Positions 11,471 to 22,545 of a stretch of 64,000 bases of DNA are shown here, piece by piece. Within the stretch, counting starts at the first letter, position 1. The number at the start of each line of letters is the position of its first letter. The DNA comes from Toxonevra muliebris (lineage: Eukaryota > Arthropoda > Insecta > Diptera > Pallopteridae), in the NCBI GenBank assembly GCA_963691655.1, contig OY829326.1, forward strand, positions 35,367,989 through 35,431,988, in the 5' to 3' direction. The translations under genes and the position numbers were made by a program. The notes under the pieces were generated by a model. The model had not been told where the DNA came from. It saw nothing but the letters and a program-made list of their open reading frames with translations, and did not search any database.

Positions 11471-12134
11471 ACTTCCTGTGTAATATATATAAAAACACCT
11501 TTTTTAGAGAAACAAATTATAGTTTGAAATAAAGACTGTAGACTATAACAATAAAGTCGAAAGCAAAGGATAAAAAACGAAGCAGAAAGAAAAAAATAAT
11601 AACATTAGCAATAATAAGGTTAAATTGGGAAATCAAAACTGGAATTTACTTAGAAAAACTTGGTTATTTTCCGGAGGGGCAAAAAAGGCACTTCGAAATT
11701 TTGCAAACCAATTGATGATAGTCTACTTCAAGGGTGGATAATAAAAATATAAGGAGGACTCACGAAAGAAACAACTTGAAATCCTCAATTTTTAGACATA
11801 TCTTGAAATAGATCTTAAAAATAATTCAAATATTTTAATTCAAGCAATTTTTTCACCATTACTAGTTGAAATACCTGAATTTGAAGGTTCCATCATCAAA
11901 AAATTATTCAAAAAGGTCTGTTTTTCTAAAATTGTTTAAAGCACTGAAAAATTTCATTTTGTCATTGCATGCAACCAACAACAAAAATACCGCAACTTTG
12001 ACAGCTCATAACTAAGATACTTAGGCAGAGAGAACAATATTTTTTATGCTAGTGAAACAAAATTTTATCATCCTTTATCCGATATCAAAAAGTTCTATAT
12101 ACATCCAAATAAGTTTTTTAAATTTTGGGCAGAA
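11471..12134. other. Non-coding AT-rich spacer
   Basis: No gene, repeat family or RNA gene recognised. Confidence 0.5.
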
Positions 12135-12955
12135 AATCGAGTGCAATACCCCAGTGTGCGTCGTGACGGTTCAAAAATGGAAGTGGGAACAAGAGCTGGA
12201 CTCTATTTGGAAACACTGAACAGGCGGAAGCCTTTTAGATTACCTGAAGCATGCCATGTATTTCAAGTCCTAGCAATTGAAAAAGCTATACTGGATTGTG
12301 GTCACCCCCGTAGACAGCTACGCAGCTATGAAATTAATTCAATCGCGTATTAATTTAAATTCATTCAATTCATTCAAATCAAAATTTTGGAAAGCACTAA
12401 ACACACTATGACCCTACAGAACCAAACTATGCTAAGTGGCCGGACTTAGAACGGAATAATACTGCAGACGCATTGGCTCGTCAGGGTTCGGTAATGCACC
12501 AGAGCGAATTAGATATAACGGTCCTGCCGCCGATTGGACAATTAGATAATGTGACTGACACTCGTATTAGATTAAGAACTGTGTTTAAAAGTGCTTAGAA
12601 TAATAAGAAAGACTGCGTCACAGATAGCCAGAGCTAAGCAAACGCAGAACAAAGAGTTTCCTCACAATGGGCATACCATCAATTACTATGGTCCAAAAAT
12701 GGCACCTAGAGTTCAACAATTACTGTAGAACCTGCGGTGATCTAGAGGAAATTGAATCAATCCAGCATCTACTCTGTGGATGTCCTGGACCGCAAGAACG
12801 ACACCTCCGCACACTAGGGATAAGGTTCTTCGACAACTTGGCGAGCATACTCGGGATTAAGATACCGGATTTGCTAAAATTTGTAAAGAGTACCAACTGG
12901 TTTTTGTTTCGTTTCATACAAATTTAGGTTCGTGGTAGCGTTCCAAAAAAAAAAA
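12135..12955 (+). pseudogene. Decayed LINE ORF2 3' part (RNase H and zinc-knuckle), poly(A) at 3' end
   Basis: Plus-strand pieces in shifting frames follow LINE order. First comes an RNase H start (SVRRDGSKMEVGTRAGLY near 12150, then a CHVFQVLAIEKAI segment). Next is a remnant of the last RNase H motif (NNTADALARQGS near 12460). Last is WHLEFNNYCRTCGDLEEIE with a CxxC...HLLCGCP knuckle at 12667-12927, ending LLKFVKSTNWF. An A-run at 12943-12958 fits a tail. Several frameshifts and deletions, and no target duplication found, make this older than the copies at 639-1778 and 47279-47847, to whose family the C-terminus is related. Confidence 0.75.
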
Positions 12956-13026
12956 AAAACATAAAACGAAGGAACGCACAATGGGCGAACGACTGTGTGT
13001 TGCATTAGACTTGCAAAATTTTTTAA

Positions 13027-14280
13027 CCCTTTCGTTGTTTTTGGCTAATATATTGTACAAAAAAATGTGCATATTTCACTACTTCTCATTTCAAACCTAT
13101 CGGGAAGTTTAAAAATAATTTAAGTTTGAACAAAAACGGGAGTACAGTTTTTTTTCATTTGATTTTGAAAAACAGTCCAAATTACATTTGTGTGAATTTC
13201 CGAAGTGAAGGTACTAAGTTTAAAATTTTGAGCAAGTAAATAAACTTTTTTTTAATTATAATAGTTTAAAACGAAAGTTAAAACTTCATTTCATAATGCA
13301 AAATTAAAAATTAAAAAAAAAGTTGTTAAAAAAATTGTTTTGCGCGCTTAAAAAAATTGTACATTATAGTGTACAAATTCACGCAACTCTAATGTACAAT
13401 AAATAATTTGGTTACTATTGTGTACAAAAGACATGAAAGGTTGATGATTTTTGAATTATTTTCTGCGAGTATTAATAAAATTGTGATAGTGTTGATTTGT
13501 TTTCCGTTCAACAAACGAAAAAATAACAAGGTTCTGAAAGTGGATGCTGATAGAACTCGAGAAAAAATATTATACGGATCTCGGCGTTTTAAAAGTATAC
13601 GTCTATTTTTTTTTACGTGGGCCCAAAGTTTGCCCATTTCTAACAGATTAAGTATAATAAACCATAAGATAACTTGTTAAATTTGCATCAGAGCTTGTTT
13701 GTATGTTCAGAAATTTATAGTAAAATTTTCCGTAGAATATTTTCTTCCTACATATTAACCCTTTGGCGCCCACCAGTATGGGTCCTTTTTGCCTTTTTCG
13801 AAAAAGTTTCTTTTTTGACCCATTACAAGGGTTGATAGAGGGTTTATATGTTCAAGAAATATGTTGCCCATGAAATTTTACTATAGGTCACTGAACAATA
13901 AAATTCTGTATACTTGACTTTAGTAAAAATAAACTCAAATTCCAAAAATGTTTTAAATTTTCACCTTTCATACTTAGTGAACAAGTGTGTTTTTAAAAGT
14001 ATTTACTAAACTAAAAATTTATTTTGCATTGCAAAATAAACCATAGTTGTTTTTTCGACAAAAAAAAAATTTAAAAATTCAAATTTTTTTCTCGAATTTT
14101 TCCTTTCCTCCTTTCATGCATTTTGGTCATTATAATGTACAAAATTCCAAAAGCTTTGCAGCCTTTCCTAAAAATTCTTTCATAATTTTTTTGGTTTTTA
14201 TTCTTAACAAAGTCCGAATCTACGAATATAAAACAAAAAATTTTTTTTTACCCCCCAATAAAAAAGTTGAGAAGAAAGGG
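13027..14280. mobile_element. Candidate non-autonomous piggyBac-like element (TTAA-flanked)
   Basis: TTAA at 13023-13026 is followed by CCCTTTCGTTG, and GAAAGGG is followed by TTAA at 14281-14284, the target and terminus pattern of piggyBac-like elements. The inverted repeat is short (CCCTTTC plus weak extension). A second TTAACCCTTTGG at 13755 could instead be the left end, giving a 522-bp element nested here. The interior contains several TGTACA-centred motifs (13053, 13358-13375, 13395, 13420, 14140) and no transposase. Confidence 0.5.
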
Positions 14281-14393
14281 TTAATTCATTATAATGTGTA
14301 TCTACTGTGTATCTCATAGGAACATAGTATTCGGTATACTATTTTTGACAATTGTTAAAACATTGAAACCGATTTCGAACAGCTGTTGACTAT

Positions 14394-14477
14394 ATAACGT
14401 CGCCTGAGAATTGATTTGGCGTATAGGTATATGAATTTGTACACAGATACGCCAAATCAATTCTCAGGCGACGATAT
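14394..14477. repeat. 84-bp palindromic element, copy 2
   Basis: Left arm CGTCGCCTGAGAATTGATTT and right arm AAATCAATTCTCAGGCGACG are perfect complements, extending to GGCGTAT/ATACGCC. The roughly 22-base spacer between arms is loosely conserved with copies 1 and 3. Length is identical to the other copies. Confidence 0.9.
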
Positions 14478-15799
14478 TGTAATAATAAATTTTAATCAAA
14501 TGGCTACAGGATTTTCCTTATACATATTATACAAGTCTCTACTATTTTTATACCCTACGAATTACAAAAATTATCGTAATCTCATTTAATGATGTTGCTT
14601 CAGAATGAAGTTGTTTCTTTTTTTTTACCAATTTGCAATTTTGTGAAATTTGTGTTGAATTTCAGTTGCAACTAAAATGCACCCGCATGTTATTGGCCTA
14701 CAACATAATCAGAGATTTGCTTAACTAGACACATACATGCATATATGCAAGGATGGGGATGTAGATATGTATGTGAAAGAGTGTGATTCTGTGTTGCTCT
14801 TTTTGCTGCCTAAATTTCAAATGTCTGTGTGGGTCAGACAATTTCTGAACATTTACAAGGGTTGCCCAAATATTATGTCATTATGTGAATGTATGTATGT
14901 ATGAATTTTCATTTATGTGTGTGTATGTGAGTGGACTTTTGTGGACATTTCAATTTTGCTGTTACACAGCAGAAAATGCTAAGAAAGTTAAATATTTGCC
15001 AACGACTTTTTTTTTTCGTTTTTTAATTTTCAAAAGGTTTTTTTTTTTTTGTAAGTTCTTTTTGCAAATATTTGTCCATGTTTTTATTTTTTTTTTCTTT
15101 TGTAAGTAACAAATTGAAAGAAGAAACTTATGTTTCTTCTTCTGGTTATTCTTCACGGCCTAATGGAAAGTTTATGTGCATATGCTCAAAGTGATTTTTC
15201 TTTTGTTAAATCATTACATTTTAGTTTATTTATTCCCCCATGTCCGAGAAGCTTAAATAATATAAAATGGCAAAAGTTTTTTTTTTACAAATTTTGCAAC
15301 AAAATTTGTTTGGTCTTCGTTTTCATTTACGTCTATTTCTTGAAAGAGGAAAACATGTGCGTTCTAAGAATTCTGTAATCGAAGGATTCTACTATAAAAT
15401 AATGCTCTCTAATTTTTTGCTTTACAATTTCACCCTGACACATTTTATGTCTTAATTTTCGTAAATGGATAGCATAAAAAATGAGAAGGTTATGTTGTTT
15501 TAACTTTCACCCAAGGGAGAATTCGTTGCGCACACATCTGTGATGATTTCTTGTTTTTTTGTTTTTTTTTTTTGTTGTCTTGGGTTTTTATTATAACAAT
15601 GCACTTGTGTTGCTTGTTTCTTTTTTTATTTTACTTATAGGGTTGTAATTAATATTTCTTTATTTGCTGTGACATATTTGCGAGAGATAAAAAATTACAT
15701 CTTATTTGCCGGATGCAGAAGTTTTTACTCATTTCCGTTGTGAAAAATATTTATAAGTTGAGCGAGCGTTAACTTTACGTCTTCTAGTTAAAATACTCA
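14478..15799. other. Non-coding stretch, T-rich with ATGT repeats
   Basis: No gene. TATG/TGTG microsatellite patches near 14735-14780 and 14885-14930 and long T tracts around 15005-15110. Open frames here are homopolymer artefacts rich in F or K. Confidence 0.6.
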
Positions 15800-16145
15800 T
15801 TAATAACGCTGGTTTACCAAGAACAAAACATGTTTGGGTGGATAAAATGGGACCTCCTGAACACAAGAAGACCTCTTTCTTTTTCTATGGTAAGAATTTT
15901 TACCGAGCAATAATTTTATATTTTTCAGGGTATGGTTTTACTGAAATCCTTGTGCAGTCCAAACAAAGAGTTTGATCGAAATAGCAAATCATTGGAAAGG
16001 TAATTGAATACTCTTTCTACCGATATACTGATTGTTTTGATCGGAGAACAAATGGCTGATTTATGGCTGAGAGAGTTGTTTTTGTGTTCAAGAGGTCCCA
16101 ATTTATCCACACAAATATATGGAGTGGTTAAAGCTACTTTTGAAA
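15800..16145. repeat. Inverted pair of about 45-bp segments
   Basis: Bases about 15837-15880 (GTGGATAAAATGGGACCTCC and on) reappear as a diverged reverse complement at about 16075-16118 (ending TTGGGACCTC when read on the minus strand). Translation of both arms gives the same peptide pattern, VDKMGPPEHKK and VDKLGPLEHKN, so the source may once have coded. Protein family not recognised. Confidence 0.45.
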
Positions 16146-16173
16146 ATGCTGTTAGAGCAGTACAGCTAGTGTG

Positions 16174-17085
16174 CAGGGCCGTAGCCAGGTTTTTTTTCGG
16201 GGGGGAGGGGGTTTTCATTCGAAGAAAATTGACATTGACTTGCTATTACTGATGATGAGCCCGACCTCAAAACAATTACCAAAAATACTAAAAATAGTCA
16301 GAGGCTCATTTTTTTCCAATGATTATCAGTGGGAATTCGGGCCATGATAAGGAATCCGGATGAGGTTGGCTTATATTCCCGAAATTCGTGCAGTTACTGC
16401 ATTGAAAGAGGTCTTCCGAGTCGGGTGCTCTGAGCAATAATGGGTTAAACAATTAATTACATTTTAAGATTGTTTCCTAGAACTTTGGAGCTGATCCACT
16501 ACTACTGCCCTACATGGGCTTTGCGAATAAAATGGTTCCTAGTGTTTGTGAATGAAATTTTTATATTGAACACGAATCTGAGTTCAAAAATTTCCCATCA
16601 CGCCACGTTTTAGAAAAAATGGGATGGAAAACCCTAAAATAGAATTTTTGGCCATTTTTTTAAATTGTAGAGCTGAACACTGGCGTGTTACAAACTTCGA
16701 AATTCAGAAATTATAGGCTGAATCATGCCCTTCCAAATGAGCCCTAAACCCGAAACTGTAAATCCAAAACAGTTACTGACCTTGAAAAATAAATGCAGAA
16801 TTGCTCAGCATCACCTTCTCTTTTTGTATCCAAAGTCAAAACTCATGTCAAAGAAAACAAATCGGATCTGGTCGCATAGTGTAACTAAGATTTCAAGTTT
16901 ATTTTTTTATATTTGACTTTTTAGAAAGAAACCGATGGAAGTAAAAAATATTTAAAAACTGTTCAATAGATTTTATTTTGATTTTTTTTCATCCACTGGC
17001 AATTAATATAAAAAATAGAAGAAAGTTTCAACATTTGGGGGGGGAGGGTTCAGAACCCCCAAAACCCCCCCTTAATACGGCCTTG
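16174..17085. mobile_element. Non-autonomous hAT-type element, family 2, copy 1
   Basis: Termini CAGGGCCGTAGCCAG (16174) and TTAATACGGCCTTG (to 17085) are inverted copies, both running into G-rich subterminal tracts. The flanks CTAGTGTG (16166-16173) and CGAGTGCG (17086-17093) match at 6 of 8 positions, consistent with an aged 8-bp target duplication, the hAT hallmark. No transposase. The copy at 46148-47226 shares the interior, including a block near 16790-16915. Confidence 0.85.
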
Positions 17086-18905
17086 CGAGTGCGCTTATGT
17101 AATTTGTAGTTGGTTTGAGTAGGTACGCTATTAGCACAAAACAATCCACAAATGCTAATTTTAAGCCATTAAAAATGCAAAAATTTTCCATTTTTCAGGG
17201 TAGAATTTTGACATTTTAGTCAAAAAACCCCCATTTTGGGATCCATGTAACTTATCACCTATTTCACTTAGAAAATTTTGTCTAACGCGTTTTCGACAGA
17301 TTTTTATTTAATCTTTTGAAAAAAGAAAAAAAGCCTAAGAATCCAAAATTTCACAAAATCAAAAATAATTTTGACTTTTTTTTTCCAAAAGGAAAGTTTT
17401 TTTTGTTTGAGTCAAAAGAAGCTCAGGTTTTTTCCTTCGTGAACTTTGAGGTCCAAAAGTGGGCGTAGACTTGTTTATCTAGAGTTTCGAACTTATTTTG
17501 AGGGCTATTCCTTAAATTTATTTATCCACTGTTAAGAAGCCCCAAAGGTTGAAAACCATTAGGTTTTATTTCTTAGAATGCAAGACACTTTGAGTTCTAG
17601 CTTGTAGTCTTGTTTTGATATTATCTGAACCTTAAATATTTTACCTTAAAAAAACAAAGAGAAAACAATGTAACGAAATAAAATGGTATTTTTAATTAAC
17701 CTTACATAGTTCTCTTTTTTCGCCTCCATATTTTCAGAACATTTTTTTTTTATATTTTCTTAATGTAAAATTTATTTTCATTGGAGATGTTTCCATTAGC
17801 TCATTAAATTTCTTGTGCTTTAATTTATTTATTTTTTTGTTTGCAACAGTTTCATTACTATTTCTTTTATTTCACCCCCTCTCTCGCCTCTCCTTCATAA
17901 ATATTTTTTGTAATTTTTATAACAGACATTTTTATACTAACACATCGTAAATTTATGAAGATTTTCTAAAAACAGATGAGAAAAAACCAAAACGAAAAAG
18001 AAAACAAACAAAAAAAAAAAAATAGAAAAAATGCGTTCAGCGAGTAAGGATAAAAAATATGTAACTTCCTGTCATTTAGCTTAGGATTAGGATATGTTTG
18101 TGGGTGTGTATGTGTCTGTATAATGTAGGTATATACATATATGTAAGAGCTTGAGAACTGCTGCTACTATTTGAGTCCTTAACTACTTCAATGCTGCCCC
18201 GTTCAATGGACATTTTTGGATTTTTCAACAAATGACTTTATGTGAGCTAGTAAATTTACACCTCGTAATCGAGCAAGCAAAACAAACAAACTGGCAAAAT
18301 TAAACGAAGAAACGAGCAGCTTGCAAGAGAAAACACTTAAAGCTAAATGGGATTTGAGCTTTGGTCACATCTGTTACTCTACTAAATTCGTAAAGATTAG
18401 TTGCTTCAACATATTTCCAATGCGAACAAAGTCCAATTTTTATGAGGTACATTTTTTCTTGTTGCTGTTGATTCCTTATTTTTTTTCATCTTTGGTGATA
18501 TTATTGCACAAGGATAAACGAATAAACGAACACATATGATGGACAAAATTTATTGGAATTTTATAAAAAAAATAAAATAAAAATAAAAATCTTTGTTGAA
18601 AATGACAGTTTTATACTCCTTCCCATACACACACTTTCTTTTAGAGAAAAGCGTTTAATAATTCTTTTGTGAGAAAAAACTTTTCTTCAAGAACAATAAT
18701 CTACATTAACCCATTACTGTAAGTATCTACAAATCTCTTTATCGAGAGATGGTCGCCTAATTATCGCAAGCGACAAGAAGTGAATTTAACAGAATAAGGT
18801 CTTTTGAATTTTCATTTTCTATGAAGTAAAAGTTTCAAAGTTCAATTTTGATAAAAAAAAAAAATCGAAAAAATGTCGTTTATGAAAATTTACTGATCCG
18901 TCTAT
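17086..18905. other. Non-coding AT-rich stretch
   Basis: No gene recognised. Poly(T) and poly(A) tracts dominate, with an ATGT patch near 18085-18145. Confidence 0.6.
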
Positions 18906-18989
18906 ATATCGTCGCCTGAGAATTGATTTGGCGTATAGGTATACGAATACGTACACACATACGCCAAATCGATTCTCAGACGACGATAT
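18906..18989. repeat. 84-bp palindromic element, copy 3
   Basis: Arms ATATCGTCGCCTGAGAATTG and the complementary CGATTCTCAGACGACGATAT differ at only two positions. If the inner TA on each side is the target site, the element proper would be TCGTCGCC...GGCGACGA flanked by TA, as in Tc1/mariner-type insertions; that reading is inference. Confidence 0.9.
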
Positions 18990-19448
18990 GCTTGTCAATA
19001 CTACCTGAACCGCTCCATTCATAGCTTTAAAAATTTGCACACGTAGACATTGGGTAACTGATCAGGCCAAAGACGTAATCCAAAATGTTTTGGGCATGTG
19101 GGCGTGGCACCTCCCATACAAATAAAAGAATTTGGTTGATTTTCCATACAAATGGAAAAATTGAAAGTTTTTTACTCATTTTTTTGCTAATGATGTTTGT
19201 ATATCAAAACTTAATGCATTGTAAAGAATACCTTGCAAATTTTATATGGGATACGTATTTATTAAGTTTTTTACTCTTCGTCTAGGTTTTGCTCATTCCA
19301 ATTAGTATAGCCGACAGATATCAAGCAGTGCGTCTGCGGTGTAAATTTAATACCTTGAACTATGTACATACATATATACGTACAAGAGGATGTCATCACC
19401 AAATGTTTTGCTCTGTATCCTATACAAACTTATATTCTTATGCATGTG
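18990..19448. other. Non-coding spacer
   Basis: No gene. A GTGGGCGTGGCACCTCCCAT stretch (about 19100) is the reverse complement of the CCACGCCCAC core of the 143-bp tandem repeat at 10987, with a TTTGGTTGATTTT follow-on, so it is probably a lone diverged unit. Confidence 0.45.
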
Positions 19449-20728
19449 CAGTGACGAAACCCAAGGGAGGCTATAGGGGGACAGCCTACCTAAAAATGTG
19501 AATGCTTAAGACTTTACCGCAGCGTAATTGCGTATTTTATACTATATTTGCATCTGCCACTTAAGATTCATTTTATAAGTGTTCTACTTTTGCAGAGCTT
19601 GATAATAACACAGCACAACGGAATTTACCAAAAAAAAAAGCTCCAGAGTTTTGAAAGTTGATCTAATTCGAGTATGTTGAACATGATGGCGTTTTTAGTT
19701 TTCCTCTATAACGTCTAATTTCTTTTTTATAACGGTTTAAAAACACTGCACAATGGAATTGACCAAAAAGAAAGCTCAAGAGTTTTGAAAGTGGATCTTA
19801 TATAATTCGAGTAGGCTGAACATTATGGCGTTTTCAATCAAATCGTACTTAAAAAATATTGTTTGTAGATTTTTATTTTGTTTAAAAATCTATAAACAAT
19901 TTTTTTGTGGACGTTTCTTTTTTAATCCATTATATTAGATGATATAGAGAAAAACTGAGAAGTGTACTCGAATTATATAAAATCCACTTTCAAAACTCTT
20001 GAGCTTTTTTGGCCGTTGTACAGTGTAATTTTTAGTCTAGTTTCAAGGCTGAATTTGATTCTAGGTTATGGGTTTTGGTATTAATTCGGTCTGAATTTAG
20101 GTCTAAATTTGGTCTGAACTTTGGCCTAAAGTTTAAGCTTTAAACTAAATTTTTGTCTGAGTTTTATTTCAAATTTTGGTCTGAATTTCAGTCTGATTTT
20201 TAGTTTAAGTTTTGGCCTAAATTTGGTTTGAATTTCGGACTGAATTTGGATCTAGATTTCGAACTGATTTTAGGTCTAAATTTTGAACTGAATTTTTGTC
20301 TGAATTTTGTTTTAAAGTTTGGTCTGAATTTTGGTCCGATTTTTAATTGCATTTATTTTGAATTTCAGTTGAAAATTTTTGGTTTTTGACTAATTTTTTT
20401 TGTATGAATTAGGTGTAAATTTTGAACTGAGGTTTGATCTGAATATTGGTATGATTTGCAGTCTCTGCTTTGATTTGAACTAGGTTGAATTTCAATCTGA
20501 GTTTTGGTATAATTCTGGATCAGAAATTTGGTCTCTATTTTGAAATGAAATTCAATCTGAATTTTGAACTGATACCATCTGATATTAGGCCTGAATTTTG
20601 GTCTAAATTAAGTCGGGTTTAGTTCTAGTTTTTTAATTTGATTTTTAGTCTTGTTATTGAGTTGCCCAACTATCCTATAATTCTGCAAAATCAGAGCTCC
20701 CCAAAGCTAAATCCTAAATACGCCACTG
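19449..20728. mobile_element. hAT-like element with degenerate GGTCTGAATTTT repeat, contains nested foldback element
   Basis: Left end CAGTGACGAAACCC (19449) and right end CTAAATACGCCACTG (to 20728) match the termini at 2826 and 4111. The 8-bp flanks TGCATGTG and TACATAAG agree at 5 of 8 positions, weak support for a target duplication. The interior from about 20030 to 20660 is the degenerate 11-12 bp repeat. A foldback element occupies 19609-20025. Confidence 0.7.
19609..20025. mobile_element. Foldback-type element, copy A
   Basis: Ends are inverted: CACAGCACAACGG at 19609 and GGCCGTTGTACAGTG ending at 20025, each followed inward by CTCAAGAGTTTTGAAAGTGG or a close variant. A second complete terminus module begins inside at 19744 (CACTGCACAATGG), so the left end is doubled. 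The central block is 19843-19920. Flanking TAA on both sides is a possible 3-bp target duplication. Non-coding. It is related to 39143-39573. Confidence 0.75.
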
Positions 20729-21500
20729 TACATAAGTAAACATACTATACATATGAATGTATGTTTATATACTTGTATGAGATGTGACGGTATCATGTTC
20801 GTGCAATTCGATTCGCTTGAGTATTAACACTAACTGGTCTGGTCTCCGCCAACCTGTAAACCAAAAGGGATTTCGGTTGAAAAAGCTGTCATTACCGTTT
20901 AAATGTACCAAAATCCAACTAAAGTTCCATCTTTGCATATACTCGTATGTATGTATGTATGTGTGTGTGTATTAAATTTCACAATAATAACAGCTGGAAA
21001 CACTGCGAATGGAGAATTATTGTTCGTTTGTTTTTTTGACATGAAATCTGATTGCATGTGTATGTATAGTATATATGTGTGTGTGTGTGTGTACGTTTGT
21101 GTTGTGTCTGCACAGAAGTGTTTTTCGATTTTGAACTGACAAGTATGTAGCATCCCTGTGGTTAATCCAGCGGTGAAGATATCCCAAAATTAAAATAACA
21201 ATTGAATTTATTTGATTTTTTGGTGGTTGTTGTTGTTATTCACTTGACTCATGGCTCGTGGCATTTCAATGTTACTGAATTTGATGAGTTATGATACAAT
21301 AATGGAAAAAACAAATGGAAAAAAGAAGGGTGCAATGTAAATGAATGGGTACTGCATCAAATATGTTATTATTTTTGTTGTATTATAAGCATTTAAATTG
21401 CTCGTATTATTTTCATTATTATCAGTTATATATTGATATTATATATATGATGATTATTGAGACATCAAATTACTATTTGTGTGTATTGTATATCTGTGGT
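20729..21500. other. Non-coding stretch with TATG/TG microsatellites
   Basis: No gene. TATG/TG repeats at about 20945-20970 and 21058-21092 create false cysteine/valine- or histidine/threonine-rich frames. Confidence 0.6.
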
Positions 21501-21731
21501 CACAAGGCATAACAACACAACTCGAGTTTTGTCGACTCCGAGTTATTATTATAATTGAAATCTTCATATCCAATTTCATATCGTGTCAAAATTTTATGAA
21601 TATCAGTTCAGTGGTATACGAGATATTAAAGGAAAAATAGCACAACTCAAATTGATTTCTATTAGCATTTGAATCTTTGAAATGCTCTACTGTAAAATTC
21701 AAAAAACTGATTTATGCTGTTATGCCTTGTG
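21501..21731. mobile_element. 231-bp MITE
   Basis: Terminal inverted repeats CACAAGGCATAACAACACAA at 21501 and its complement at 21712-21731 agree at 18 of 20 positions. No coding capacity. No convincing target duplication, so the superfamily is not assigned. Confidence 0.75.
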
Positions 21732-22439
21732 TATGAGATTATTTGCATTTATTGCATTTTCTATTGTATAATTTTATGGTACCTAGGTTCAGTTTTCTTT
21801 TTATATACTTTGACTTATTCGGTATTCCACAATAAATCGTATAAATCTAAAACGGGAATTACATGCTTTGAATTTCTAAAGAATTTAAAAATCTGTCTTA
21901 AATATCAAATGTTTTTTTATTTCCTAGGAGTCGATTGTTGTTGGTATATCATCAACAATTGCTCTTAAATACCCCATTAAGCCAAAACTGAGCGCTTACC
22001 GCTCATGTACTTATACACTTTTGCGATACAACAGCGCTACAATGTGAAACTGATCAAGAGAATAATCAGAGAAATAAAGAAGGATTTCATAGTTTTGTGG
22101 ATTTAATTCATGCTGTATTTATACAGGTCAAAATGATTTAAGTAATTGCTGCGACCCTCGACAAACCAAAAAATTACCCTTTTATTCCATGGTTTCGTTA
22201 ACAGCAATGATGGGCCCCTCTCCGTGTGGTTCATATATGCCTGACTATACTGGAGATATATATGGGTCATATAAAAAGTATTTGCGGTTTTTTTTGTCAA
22301 TGTTTGAACAAAAATTGTCTTTATTAAAAATCAATTTTATTCAAGTGCATATTGGAAAACTAGGGGAAATAAGTCCAAACGAACTACTAAGCTTGGTATA
22401 TACCAGTCGGGATGGATCTGATTCCTCCGCCTGAATTAT
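21732..22439. other. Non-coding spacer
   Basis: No gene or recognised repeat; frames of 60-85 codons carry no domain. Confidence 0.5.
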
Positions 22440-22545
22440 AAAACCATACAAACCAAAAACAACTGAGGATGTGGTATCAAAACGGTGCATTAGCCTTAAA
22501 TGTGTTCGTGGCACGAACCGCCACTTTAACAACAACAACAACAAC
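22440..22545 (+). mobile_element. LINE-type 3' end fragment with (AAC)n tail
   Basis: A short 3' UTR-like block containing GATGTGGTATCAAAACGG, then GCCTTAAATGTGTTCGTGGC, ends in an AAC microsatellite (about 22525-22545). The same block, in the opposite orientation, is at 43368-43470. The coding part is absent. The LINE 3'-end interpretation is inference from tail plus conserved block. Confidence 0.45.
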
